Below, in pieces: positions 7,920 to 16,061 of a stretch of 64,000 nt of DNA. Within the stretch, counting starts at the first letter, position 1; the number at the start of each line of letters is the position of its first letter. The notes beneath the pieces are model-generated. The model saw nothing but the letters and a program-made list of their open reading frames with translations, did not search any database and was not told the DNA's origin. The position numbers and the translations under genes are program-made. The stretch lies in contig JAQGPJ010000068.1 of assembly GCA_028293125.1 (NCBI GenBank), positions 1 to 64,000 on the forward strand. The letters run 5' to 3'. Origin of the DNA: Verrucomicrobiales bacterium (GTDB lineage Bacteria; Verrucomicrobiota; Verrucomicrobiia; Verrucomicrobiales; V1-33).

Positions 7920-8040
7920 TCGATAAGTGGGTTGGGATTGGAGGGATTTGATGGCCTTCATGGGTTAATGTCCGGCACGGCGGAAAACCCTTGGAAAAAC
8001 GACCGGTTTTTCACGGTCGTGCCCATCACATTCTTTTGTC

Positions 8041-8607
8041 TCAGTTGGCAAGATCCTTGAGCCGTTCCTTGAGGAGCTGGCGGGCGCGATAGATACGCGT
8101 TTCCACAGCCTTGGGGCTGCAGCCGATCATGGAGGCGATTTCCGCGTGGCTCATCCCTTCGTAAATGAAGAGGACCATCGCCTCCCGCAGATCGTCAGGA
8201 AGGGTCTGGAACGCGCGGTCCACCGCCAAGGTTGTTTCCATGGCTTCGGCTGCTTCCAATGGATTGCGGCCGGGGTCGATCGGTTGCGGGCAGATGGACG
8301 GCTCCTCCCGGGGGGCATCCAGCGAAACGGTGGGGTGGCGCCGGTTCCACCGCGCATGATTTCGGGCGAGGTTCCCGGAGATGGCGAAAAGATAGGTCGG
8401 AAAATTGCCGCCCGGCCGGTAGCGGTTTTTCGCCTGATAAAGTTTGACGAATGTCTCCTGCGCCAAGTCGACCGCGGTATCGCGGTTCCCGGTCATGCGG
8501 AAAAGGAAGGCGGTGACCCTTTCCCCCCATCGGTCCATAAGGGCGTTCAGCGCCAGGTCGTCCCCCTTCGCCAGCCGTGCCATCAGTTCAAAATCGGAGG
8601 GCTCCAT
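8041..8607 (-). CDS. ECF RNA polymerase sigma factor (CnrH-like position)
   Basis: A 188-residue sigma-70 family factor of the ECF type. Region 2 includes DRWGERVTAFLFRMTGNRDTAVDLAQETFVKLYQ and NFPTYLFAISGNLARNHARWNRR; region 4 is LPDDLREAMVLFIYEGMSHAEIASMIGCSPKAVETRIYRARQLLKERL with a clear helix-turn-helix. I chose the ATG at 8607 (MEPSDFELMARL) because it starts at the conserved helix; the track start at 8649 adds 14 unconserved residues. Either way the gene overlaps the end of the periplasmic sensor gene, implying translational coupling. The order membrane protein, periplasmic sensor, sigma matches the cnrY-cnrX-cnrH arrangement of metal-resistance loci. It probably drives the downstream copper genes, and possibly its own operon. 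Confidence 0.88.
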   Translation of the reverse strand: MEPSDFELMARLAKGDDLALNALMDRWGERVTAFLFRMTGNRDTAVDLAQETFVKLYQAKNRYRPGGNFPTYLFAISGNLARNHARWNRRHPTVSLDAPREEPSICPQPIDPGRNPLEAAEAMETTLAVDRAFQTLPDDLREAMVLFIYEGMSHAEIASMIGCSPKAVETRIYRARQLLKERLKDLAN

Positions 8608-9091
8608 CGTGGGTGGCCTCCTGGTTGCCGCGGCTCCGGTCGGGTTCACTGCGTGAGAAATCCAGAGCGTAGGGCAGCACGGCCTCCAAATAGCGGGCGG
8701 ATTGCTTCCGGTCGAGCTGGGCGGAGGTCTGGTAGATGTGGTTCAGCATGGCCTGCCGGCATTCCAGATGGACGGCGGCGTGCTCCTTCAGCGCGGCCTC
8801 CAGTTCCGGATTCAGCGAGGTCCCCTCCCTGGCCAGGGTCTCCAGCCTCCGGTGGGCACGCGCGATGCGGGCGCACATCTCGACGCACTTCGGCTGGTAG
8901 GCCGCGTGAAGCCCGCTCACCTTGCGGAACTGATCGTCGGAAAGCTTGAGTTCGCTTCGCAGCCAGACCAGTTCTGGCATGGTGTCGAGCAGCACTCCTC
9001 CGCGCTCCTGCTGCTTCCGGAAATGCGTGAAGCAGAAAGCGCAGGCTCCGGCAGAAAGAATCAGCAGCAGGATGAGGAGCGGCTTTTTCAT
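8588..9091 (-). CDS. CnrX-like periplasmic heavy-metal sensor
   Basis: A 167-residue protein anchored by one N-terminal helix (about 4-21). Its periplasmic helical domain is of the Metal_resist/CnrX type: LVWLRSELKLSDDQFRKVSGLHAAYQPKCVEMCARIARAHRRLETL, then PELEAALKEHAAVHLECRQAMLNHIYQTSAQLDRKQSARYLEAVLP. The HIYQT segment aligns with the HxFxM metal-ligand segment of CnrX, but the Met position is Thr and the N-terminal His pair of CnrX is not evident. Instead there are Cys69, Cys73 and Cys111 together with His118, which would suit Cu(I) or another soft metal. The start overlaps the upstream CnrY-like gene (ATGA) and the end overlaps the sigma gene. Metal specificity is inferred. Confidence 0.8.
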   Translation of the reverse strand: MKKPLLILLLILSAGACAFCFTHFRKQQERGGVLLDTMPELVWLRSELKLSDDQFRKVSGLHAAYQPKCVEMCARIARAHRRLETLAREGTSLNPELEAALKEHAAVHLECRQAMLNHIYQTSAQLDRKQSARYLEAVLPYALDFSRSEPDRSRGNQEATHDGALRF

Positions 9092-9384
9092 CGCAGGTGA
9101 GTGGGGGAGAAGGGATTGATCGATTCAATGTAGGCGCTCCGGCTGTCCGGCTGCCCCGGAGCGGTGACCGCGCCAAGCCAGAGCCCGAAAGCGACAGTCG
9201 AGGCGAGACCGGTGACCACCCCCAGAGGACGGGTGATCAGGCCAATGACAGTCTCATACCATGGAGAGGGGACCGGAGCCTGGGCGTTTTCGATGCGCCG
9301 CCAGACTCCCTGACGGAAGGAGGCTGGCAGTGGCTGGCTGCCCCGCGCGGAGCGGAGCAAGTCGTCAAACTCGGAATCGTTCAT
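9088..9384 (-). CDS. CnrY-like single-pass membrane protein, putative anti-sigma factor
   Basis: A 98-residue protein with a short acidic/basic cytosolic N-terminus (NDSEFDDLLRSARGSQPLPASFRQGVWRRIENA), one membrane helix at about 52-73 (RPLGVVTGLASTVAFGLWLGAV) and a short periplasmic tail. It is the promoter-proximal gene of the CnrYXH-like trio and ends inside the start codon of the sensor gene (4-bp ATGA overlap). In Cupriavidus CnrY is a similarly small single-pass protein that sequesters CnrH through its cytosolic part while CnrX controls it from the periplasm. Sequence similarity in such short anti-sigma proteins is weak, so the call rests on size, topology and gene order. Confidence 0.65.
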   Translation of the reverse strand: MNDSEFDDLLRSARGSQPLPASFRQGVWRRIENAQAPVPSPWYETVIGLITRPLGVVTGLASTVAFGLWLGAVTAPGQPDSRSAYIESINPFSPTHLR

Positions 9385-9970
9385 AGTGATCTTTCTCTAA
9401 AAGGGTGGAGTCAGAGAGTCTGCCACGGGTAAAACACCATGGCCGGAGGAAACCCTTTGGATTTTTCCGTCACTTGATGATTCCGTCATTTTCCGGAGCC
9501 GGACGGCGTTGGTCAAAGGTTGCCGCAAGCGGCTTGCCCTGGACACCCCATGACTGATTTGGACGGAGCGCATCCCCGCCTGAGCAAGGGCCAGCTCCAT
9601 CTGAGCAGGGACTATGAGGAAAGCACCCTCTGCTCCGGGGATCACGATCCTCATTTCCACAGTCACCCGTGATCCCGGGACTCCAGCAGCCGGATCAAAC
9701 AGGTTCTCATGGGCGAAGCCGTTTGAAAAAGCGGCTCCTGGAATGCCATGCCATGGAGGATTCCCGCATCCGGGTACGCGGAAATTCCCTTGGGAATGAA
9801 ATAAGCTGGGGTTGGCGGGGCGTAGGGTTTTCCCGGTCCCCATGCTGTTGCCCTGAATTGTGAAATCCCTGTGAACCCCCGCTTTCTGTTTCCGCGCTGC
9901 CGCCGCCGCCACCGCCACCGCTCCTGCTGTCAGGGTGCTGGACGGTTGGCGGCACCTTTCTGATTTTCAC
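9385..9970. other. Divergent intergenic region between the copper regulon and the efflux operon
   Basis: About 590 bp without a convincing gene. The track lists a 173-aa minus-strand ORF (9397-9918), but it has no recognisable domain and a Pro/Gly/Ser-rich composition typical of a GC-driven open frame, so I leave it out. The stretch must hold the promoters of two divergent operons. The only clear motif is the direct repeat TTCCGTCA, listed separately. Confidence 0.5.
9465..9488. promoter_or_regulatory. Direct repeat TTCCGTCA upstream of the CnrYXH-like operon
   Basis: TTCCGTCA occurs at 9465-9472 and again at 9481-9488, 16 bp apart, about 80-105 bp upstream of the CnrY-like start codon; on the operon strand it reads TGACGGAA twice. 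The spacing suggests a dimeric regulator site or part of an autoregulated ECF promoter. There is no independent evidence for either. Confidence 0.35.
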
Positions 9971-12376
9971 ATGGATCCTGTCCGGAACATTCCCGCTTGG
10001 CGGATGCTGATGGTTGGCTCGTGTCTGGCGCTGCAGGGCTGCGGCACTCCGGATGCGCGGGCGGCGGAGCGTCAGGACGGGCAGCAGCGGAAGGCGGAGG
10101 CCGCGGTGGTCAAACGTCTGGAGGCGCACGGGGTGGAACTGCCGGAGGCGGTGCATCCCCCGCCGGCGTCGCGTTATGCTGATCCCTCCCCTTCGCCGCG
10201 GACGTCCGCGCCACCGGATGCCGGGTTTGGGGAACCGGCGCGCAATACCACATGGGAACAGGCGCTGCCCCGGGGAGCGGATGGCATGGTGAGTCTGGAC
10301 CGCGCCGGGGCGGTGCGGGTGGCGCTGCTGAATTCGCCGGACTTCCAGCGCGAGCGCGAGGATCTTTTTCTCTCCGCCCAGGATCTGAGGGGGGAGGAGC
10401 ACAAATTTGAGCTTCAGGGCGGCCTGACGAGCCGGGGCAGCCGCCTCACCGGTGCCCGCGCGGCGGACGAAAGCGCCCGGCGCTCCACGGGCTCCGTGGA
10501 GTCCTCGGCGGCTTTGAGCAAAACCACCAGAACCGGAGGCCGTTTCCTGCTGGATCTGGCAAACTCCGTGCTCGTCAGCCTCGGCGGCGGGCCGGACAAG
10601 GTCATCGGTTCCGCCCTCAACCTCAGCGTGGTCCAGCCACTGCTGCGCCACGGGTCCCGGAAGTATGTCATGGAGGATCTCACCCAGGCGCAGCGCAATC
10701 TGGTGGCCAATGTCCGGCGGCTGGAGCAGTTCCGGCGCGGGTTCTACATTCAGACGACCGCCGGCCGCAGTGTGGCCCAAGGACCGGTGCGGGGGCAGGG
10801 CGATGCGGAAAGCGTGGGCCTGCTGGCCGGAGCTCCGGGCGGAACCTCGGGAGCGCAGGAGCCGGGCGGCTTTCTGGGTCTACTGCTGAGCGGTCAGAAG
10901 ATTAGGAATCAGGAGGCCGTGCTTCAGGCGCTGCAGGACAGCCTGGCCCAGCTGGAGGCCGCCTTCGAGGCCGGACGCATCTCCAACCGTCTCCAGGTGC
11001 TGCAGACGCGTCAGGCTCTTTACAACAGCCAGAGTGTGCTGCTCACGGCCCGTGAATCGTGGCGCACCCAGCTGGACAATTACAAGATCAGCCTCGGCCT
11101 GCCGCCGTCGCTGCCGGTGGCGATTCAGGATCCGCTGCTGGAACAGTCCCGGCTGGTGGATCCCGACACCACCGCCCTGCAGAAGGACCTCACCGCCAAA
11201 CTGAACGCCCTGCGCCAGCGGACCGACCTGACCACGCTTCAGGTGCTGGGCGGGGAGGCCGGGGAGCTGCTGAAGTTCAAGCCCCGCGCCGAGGGCCGGA
11301 TCCGTGCGGCGGAACAGAACCTGAATGAGTTTCATGGCGGACTGAAGCCCCGGCAGGACCAGCTGGCCCGCCTGCGCCAGCGCCCGGAGGTGGCCACCAT
11401 GGGCACGGCGTCGGAACTTTTCGATCCTGCGGCCACGGAGTCCACCCATGACCGTCTGGTCAAAACCTTTCCCAGTCTGAAGAGCGGGATGATGGAGAAC
11501 TTCGCGGAGATTGAGAAACTGCGCACGGCGGTGCCGGCGGACCGTCCGCCGGCGGAGGTCCGCGCGGATCTGCAGCGGTTGGCGGGTTCCATTTCCGGTC
11601 AGCTGCTGGAGCTTTCCCTGCATCAGGCCGCCAGCCGGCTGGAGACCGCCACCTTGGAGACCATCGAGCTGCCCCCGGAGACCGCCTTGGAACTCGCTCG
11701 CGCCCAGCGTCTGGACTGGGCCAACGCCCAGTCGCGGCTGGTGGACGCCTGGCGGAGAATCGCGGTCAGCGCCGAGGCCCTGAAGCCGGGTCTGGACCTG
11801 CTGGTCAGCGGCCGCATCCCCACGGCGGGGGATGACGGCACCGAATTCAGCTACGGCAGCAGCACCCTGAATCTGGGAGTGAACTTGGATCTGCCCTGGG
11901 ACAAGGTGGACGAACGCGGAGCCTATCAGGAGTCGCTCATCAGCTATCAGCGCTCCCGGCGCGACTTCATCCGCTTCAGCGACCAGGTGACGCTCAGTCT
12001 TCAGAACACCCTGCGCGTGATCCGCCTGATCCAGATGAACTTTGAAATCCGCCGCGCCGCCGTGCGCGCCGCCATCTCGCAGGTGGATCTGGCCCGTCTG
12101 CGCCTGAACGAGCCGCCGCGTCCCGACCAGACGGCCACACCCTTCGGCGCCACCACGGCCCGCGACCTTGTGTCCGCGCTGAACGATCTGCTGAACGCGC
12201 AGAATGACTTCCAAAGCGCCTGGATCACTTACGACGTCCTGCGGCTCACTCTCGATTTCGAACTCGGCACCATGCGGCTGGATGACCACGGCCTATGGGC
12301 GGATCCCGGCGCGATAACGGCTGAATCCGTCTCCCGCCGCCTGCCGCCGGCTCCTTCCCTGACTTCCGTCAACTAG
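9971..12376 (+). CDS. Long TolC-like outer-membrane efflux lipoprotein
   Basis: An 801-residue protein if started at the ATG at 9971; a later ATG (10004) would give a tighter lipoprotein signal (MLMVGSCLALQGC). The lipobox LQGC implies lipidation. TolC-type features are the paired helical hairpins: residues around FLLDLANSVLVSLGGGPDKVIGSALNLSVVQPLLRHGSRKYVMEDLTQAQRNLVANVRRLEQFRRGFY, and the later NLGVNLDLPWDKVDERGAYQESLISYQRSRRDF with QVTLSLQNTLRVIRLIQ. It is far longer than the usual 430-500 residues because of extra coiled-coil sequence between the two hairpins. Genes for a membrane-fusion protein and a MacB-type ABC transporter follow at 8 bp and with a 4-bp overlap, so it is the outer-membrane duct of that exporter. 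Confidence 0.82.
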   Translation: MDPVRNIPAWRMLMVGSCLALQGCGTPDARAAERQDGQQRKAEAAVVKRLEAHGVELPEAVHPPPASRYADPSPSPRTSAPPDAGFGEPARNTTWEQALPRGADGMVSLDRAGAVRVALLNSPDFQREREDLFLSAQDLRGEEHKFELQGGLTSRGSRLTGARAADESARRSTGSVESSAALSKTTRTGGRFLLDLANSVLVSLGGGPDKVIGSALNLSVVQPLLRHGSRKYVMEDLTQAQRNLVANVRRLEQFRRGFYIQTTAGRSVAQGPVRGQGDAESVGLLAGAPGGTSGAQEPGGFLGLLLSGQKIRNQEAVLQALQDSLAQLEAAFEAGRISNRLQVLQTRQALYNSQSVLLTARESWRTQLDNYKISLGLPPSLPVAIQDPLLEQSRLVDPDTTALQKDLTAKLNALRQRTDLTTLQVLGGEAGELLKFKPRAEGRIRAAEQNLNEFHGGLKPRQDQLARLRQRPEVATMGTASELFDPAATESTHDRLVKTFPSLKSGMMENFAEIEKLRTAVPADRPPAEVRADLQRLAGSISGQLLELSLHQAASRLETATLETIELPPETALELARAQRLDWANAQSRLVDAWRRIAVSAEALKPGLDLLVSGRIPTAGDDGTEFSYGSSTLNLGVNLDLPWDKVDERGAYQESLISYQRSRRDFIRFSDQVTLSLQNTLRVIRLIQMNFEIRRAAVRAAISQVDLARLRLNEPPRPDQTATPFGATTARDLVSALNDLLNAQNDFQSAWITYDVLRLTLDFELGTMRLDDHGLWADPGAITAESVSRRLPPAPSLTSVN

Positions 12377-12384
12377 CGAATTCT

Positions 12385-13884
12385 ATGAAACTCACCCTGT
12401 TTCCGAAACTGGCAGCCAAACTTCCGCCCGCCGTGCGCCGCCCGCGTGTGTGGGTGCCGGGGGTGCTGTTGCTGGGCGGGGCGCTGGCTCTGACGCTGCG
12501 CACCTCCCGGCCCTCCGCCGGCGGTGCCGCCATTCTCACGGCGGCGGTTCAGACCGCGCCCTTTGTGGAGGAAATCCTGGAGTCCGGGGAACTGGAGAGC
12601 GCCAGCAATGTGGAGGTCCGCTGCCGCGTGCGCAGCATGGCGGGCGCGGCCATCCTGACTCTGGTCACCGAGGGATCGGCCGTGAAAAAAGGCAATCTGA
12701 TCATGCAGCTCGATGATTCCGATCTCAAAAACCGGATGGTGGACCAGCAGATCAATGTCAACAAAAGCGCGGCGGAGCTGGCCCAGGCCCAGGCGGACCT
12801 TTCGAGTTCGGAGATGGCGCTGAGGGAATATCAGTCCGGTCTTTTTCTGGAAACCGAAAAGACCTATGAAAGCGCGGCCTTCGTGGCTGAGGAGAACCTG
12901 CGCCGCGCCAACGAGTATCTGCGCTACAGCAAACACCTGGCGCAGAAGGGGTATATATCCGAAGTCCAGCTGGAGGCTGACACTTTCGCCCTCGGCAAGG
13001 CCACCAAGGAGCTGGAGCTTTCCAAAACCAAACTGGATGTGCTGCGGCTGTTCACGAAGGAAAAGACCGTCAAGGAGCTGATGGCCAATGTGGAGAAATT
13101 CAAAACCAAGGTCGCCACCTCCGAACGCAGTTATCAGATCGACGTGCGGCGGCTGGAGGATATCAAGGAGCAGATCGCCTTCTGCAGAATCGCCGCGCCG
13201 CTGGACGGGCAGGTGGTCTACGCCAACGACCAGCGCAACCGCGGCTCTTCCGAGCCACTGATCGCGGAGGGCAAGGTGGTGCGCGAGAACCAGGTGCTGG
13301 TGCGCCTGCCGGACCCCACCCGCATGCAGGTGCTGGCGCGGATCAACGAGTCCCGCGTGGACCGCATCCGCAACGGCCAGAAGGTGCGCATCTCCCTGGA
13401 CGCCCTGCCGGGAACGGTGCTCACCGGCAAGGTGGACAGCGTCAGTGACTATCCGATGCCGCCGAATCCCTATTACAGCAATTTAAAGTACTACGCCTGT
13501 GAGATTCCGGTGGTGAATCCGCCGGTCAATATCCGTCCGGGCATGACCTCCAGCGTGTCCATTCTGGTCGAACAGCTGAAGGAGGCGCGGCAGGTGCCGC
13601 TGGCCGCCGTGTTCGCGAGGGATGACCGGCACTACTGCCTGGTGCGGCATGAGGATGAGGGCATGGAGGCCCGCGAGATCACGGTGGGCGCCTCCAACGA
13701 TGCCATGGCCGTGGTGGAGAACGGCCTGACGGATGGCGAGCAGGTGGTGCTGTCCCCGCAGCCATGGCTGCATGATGTGAGCCTGCCGGCTCCGCGGGCG
13801 ACGGTGCGGTCCGCTCCCGCGGATGCTCCGGACCCCGGTCCCCGCAAAGGAAGCCAGGCCGGATCCCCGGTCGCCAGCCGATGA
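12385..13884 (+). CDS. Membrane-fusion (MacA/HlyD-type) periplasmic adaptor
   Basis: A 499-residue adaptor. One N-terminal membrane helix (about 23-43, VWVPGVLLLGGALALTL) is followed by a first beta/lipoyl half (VEEILESGELESASNVEVRCRV...GSAVKKGNLIMQLDDSDL). A helical hairpin of about 140 residues comes next (SAAELAQAQADLSSSEMALREYQ to VEKFKTKVATSERSYQIDVRRLEDIKEQIAFCRI), then the second lipoyl half (IAAPLDGQVVYANDQRNRGS) and the beta-barrel (PTRMQVLARINESRVDRIRNGQKVRISLDALPGTVLTGKVDSVSD). It should link the TolC-like duct to the MacB-like ABC transporter encoded next, whose ATG overlaps its stop codon. The substrate is unknown; macrolides, peptides or lipids are typical of MacAB systems. Confidence 0.88.
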   Translation: MKLTLFPKLAAKLPPAVRRPRVWVPGVLLLGGALALTLRTSRPSAGGAAILTAAVQTAPFVEEILESGELESASNVEVRCRVRSMAGAAILTLVTEGSAVKKGNLIMQLDDSDLKNRMVDQQINVNKSAAELAQAQADLSSSEMALREYQSGLFLETEKTYESAAFVAEENLRRANEYLRYSKHLAQKGYISEVQLEADTFALGKATKELELSKTKLDVLRLFTKEKTVKELMANVEKFKTKVATSERSYQIDVRRLEDIKEQIAFCRIAAPLDGQVVYANDQRNRGSSEPLIAEGKVVRENQVLVRLPDPTRMQVLARINESRVDRIRNGQKVRISLDALPGTVLTGKVDSVSDYPMPPNPYYSNLKYYACEIPVVNPPVNIRPGMTSSVSILVEQLKEARQVPLAAVFARDDRHYCLVRHEDEGMEAREITVGASNDAMAVVENGLTDGEQVVLSPQPWLHDVSLPAPRATVRSAPADAPDPGPRKGSQAGSPVASR

Positions 13885-16043
13885 GCGCGCTGCGGATCAG
13901 CGGCCTGCGCAAGGATTACCTGGTGGGGGCGGAGGCAGTGCCAGTGCTGAAGGGCATCGACCTTGATGTGCCGGAGGGCGATTACGTGGCCATCATGGGC
14001 CCGTCGGGTTCCGGCAAAAGCACGTTGCTCAATGTGCTGGGCTGCTTGGACCATCCCACCGCCGGGCATTACTGGCTGGGCGGGCAGGATGTGGCGGCGC
14101 TCAATGACGACGAGGTCTCCCAGCTGCGCGGGGATCACATCGGCTTTGTCTTCCAGTCCTACAATCTCATTCCCCAGCTGACGGTGATCGAGAACATCGC
14201 CACGCCTCTGGAATACCGCGCCGCGGCCGGACCGGAGGAGCTGGCGCGGTGTCAGGAACTGGCGGAGCGAGTGGGGCTGGGCACACGCCTGGACCACCGG
14301 GCGACCCAGCTTTCCGGCGGGCAGCAGCAGCGGGTGGGCATCGCGCGCAGTCTGGTTAATGCACCGGCCTTCATCCTCGCGGATGAGCCCACGGGGAATC
14401 TGGACACCGTCACTACGGCGGAGATTCTGAATCTGCTGGACCAGCTCAACGGGGCGGGCAAAACCATCGTCATGGTCACGCACGAGGATGAGGTCGCGCA
14501 CCGTGCGCGGCGCATCGTCCGGCTGCGGGACGGCGTCATCGTTTCCGACGAGCGGCTGCGCCCGCCCGCAGGCCCGCCCGTTCCTGCCCTATCCGGGCCC
14601 GGAGCCGCCAAAGCCGGGGATGTGGGGACGGAGGCCGGGATAACGGTTGATCCGGCGGCGCCTTTGGCGGAGGCATCCCCCCGCACAGGGATGGCGGTGC
14701 AGCCAAAGCTATCCTGGCGGAGCTCCCTGGAGCAGGCGCTGAAGCCGGTGCAGCTGGGATTCCGCAATCTGATTCTGCATCCCCTGCGGTCGGCGCTGAC
14801 AGTGCTGGGCATGTTTATTGGCGTGGCCAGTGTCATCTGGCTCATGGCCATCGGCGAGGGCATCGGACGGCAGGCCATGGAGCAGATCGAGAAGCTTGGC
14901 GCGTCCAATATCATCCTGCGCACCGTGGCTCCCTCGACAGATCCCGGACAGTCGCGGCGCAGCAATTTCGGTATCAGCGTGGCGGATTACGGGCGCCTGC
15001 GCCGCCTGCTGCCGTCCATCGTCAATGCCGTCCCCATGCAGGAGTACACGCACTCGCTCTGCCAGGCCCGGGGACACATGGTTTACGCCCGCCTGCTGGG
15101 ATGCACGGAGGACTACGCGCCGCTGCACCAGCAGGTGCTCAAGGCCGGGCGCTTTTTGTCCAGTCTGGACATGGAGCGCAAGGCCAAGGTCTGTGTGCTT
15201 TCGCAGGCTCTCTGCGACCAGCTGTTCCGCATCGAGGATCCGCTCGGACAATCCGTGCAGCTCAATGGCGACTTCTACCGTGTGGTGGGCATCAGCGATG
15301 CCGATGTCAGCACCGAGGCCGTCGCTGGAGGACAGGGCCGCCCGCAGGCGGCGAATCCGCTCATGGTGGGCTGCATTCCCCTTTCCACCTACTACACCAA
15401 CATCAACGATCCCGGCAGCCGTGCCACCGACGGCGGACTGTCCGTGGATCAGGTGACCCTGGTGCTGCGCAGCCAGCAGGACGTGCTGCCCGCCGCCGAT
15501 CTCATCCGCAGCGATCTGGAGCGCACGCACCGCGACAAGGATTACGAGGTCATCGCGCCGCTGGAGCTGTTGGAGCAGGCGAGGAGCACGCGGCTCATGT
15601 TCATGGCCATGCTGGGGCTGGTGGCGGCGATCTCCCTGCTGGTGGGCGGCATCGGCATTATGAACATCATGCTGGCCACCGTCACCGAGCGCACCCGGGA
15701 GATCGGCATCCGCCGGGCGCTGGGCGCACGGCGGCGGGACATCACGCGGCAGTTCCTGGCGGAGACCGCAGTGCTTTCCGGGGTGGGCGGCGCGGTCGGC
15801 ATTCTGGTGGGTCTGGCATGCAGTCCCGCCCTGACCGGGCTGCGCTCACTGCTGACTCTGTTGTTTCCCAAACTGCTCGCCTCCGCGCCTGAGACCATCC
15901 GGAATCTGGATCCTGTGGTGGTTCCCTGGTCACTGCCTCTGGCGGCGGGTATTTCCCTGGCGACCGGTGTCCTCTTCGGCCTTTATCCGGCGCGGCGGGC
16001 CGCAGCCATGCATCCCATCGACGCGCTGCGGCATGTGAATTGA
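13881..16043 (+). CDS. macB: MacB-type ABC transporter, ATPase fused to permease
   Basis: A 720-residue fusion. Residues 1-225 form the ATPase, with Walker A GPSGSGKST, Q-loop VFQSYN, signature LSGGQQQR, Walker B FILADEPTGNLD and H-loop VTHE. After a Pro/Ala-rich linker of about 60 residues come the MacB core helix (LILHPLRSALTVLGMFIGVASVIWLMAIGEG), a large periplasmic domain of some 250 residues, and three C-terminal helices (MLGLVAAISLLVGGIGIMNIMLATVTERTREIGIRRALGARRRDI is the FtsX-type signature). MacB proteins are mechanotransducers that drive export through a TolC duct from the periplasm. The start overlaps the adaptor gene (ATGA). Location beside the copper regulon raises an envelope-stress role, but nothing in the sequence fixes the substrate. 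Confidence 0.9.
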   Translation: MSALRISGLRKDYLVGAEAVPVLKGIDLDVPEGDYVAIMGPSGSGKSTLLNVLGCLDHPTAGHYWLGGQDVAALNDDEVSQLRGDHIGFVFQSYNLIPQLTVIENIATPLEYRAAAGPEELARCQELAERVGLGTRLDHRATQLSGGQQQRVGIARSLVNAPAFILADEPTGNLDTVTTAEILNLLDQLNGAGKTIVMVTHEDEVAHRARRIVRLRDGVIVSDERLRPPAGPPVPALSGPGAAKAGDVGTEAGITVDPAAPLAEASPRTGMAVQPKLSWRSSLEQALKPVQLGFRNLILHPLRSALTVLGMFIGVASVIWLMAIGEGIGRQAMEQIEKLGASNIILRTVAPSTDPGQSRRSNFGISVADYGRLRRLLPSIVNAVPMQEYTHSLCQARGHMVYARLLGCTEDYAPLHQQVLKAGRFLSSLDMERKAKVCVLSQALCDQLFRIEDPLGQSVQLNGDFYRVVGISDADVSTEAVAGGQGRPQAANPLMVGCIPLSTYYTNINDPGSRATDGGLSVDQVTLVLRSQQDVLPAADLIRSDLERTHRDKDYEVIAPLELLEQARSTRLMFMAMLGLVAAISLLVGGIGIMNIMLATVTERTREIGIRRALGARRRDITRQFLAETAVLSGVGGAVGILVGLACSPALTGLRSLLTLLFPKLLASAPETIRNLDPVVVPWSLPLAAGISLATGVLFGLYPARRAAAMHPIDALRHVN

Positions 16044-16061
16044 ATTCAACCAAGCCAGGCG

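Noticed and set aside
9397-9918. 173-aa minus-strand ORF upstream of the CnrY-like gene
   Set aside because: No recognisable domain and an odd Pro/Gly/Ser-rich composition; the space is needed for two divergent promoters, and high GC readily produces open frames.
9707-10780. 357-aa minus-strand ORF opposite the TolC-like gene
   Set aside because: Arg/Gly/Pro-rich antisense shadow of a clear outer-membrane efflux gene.
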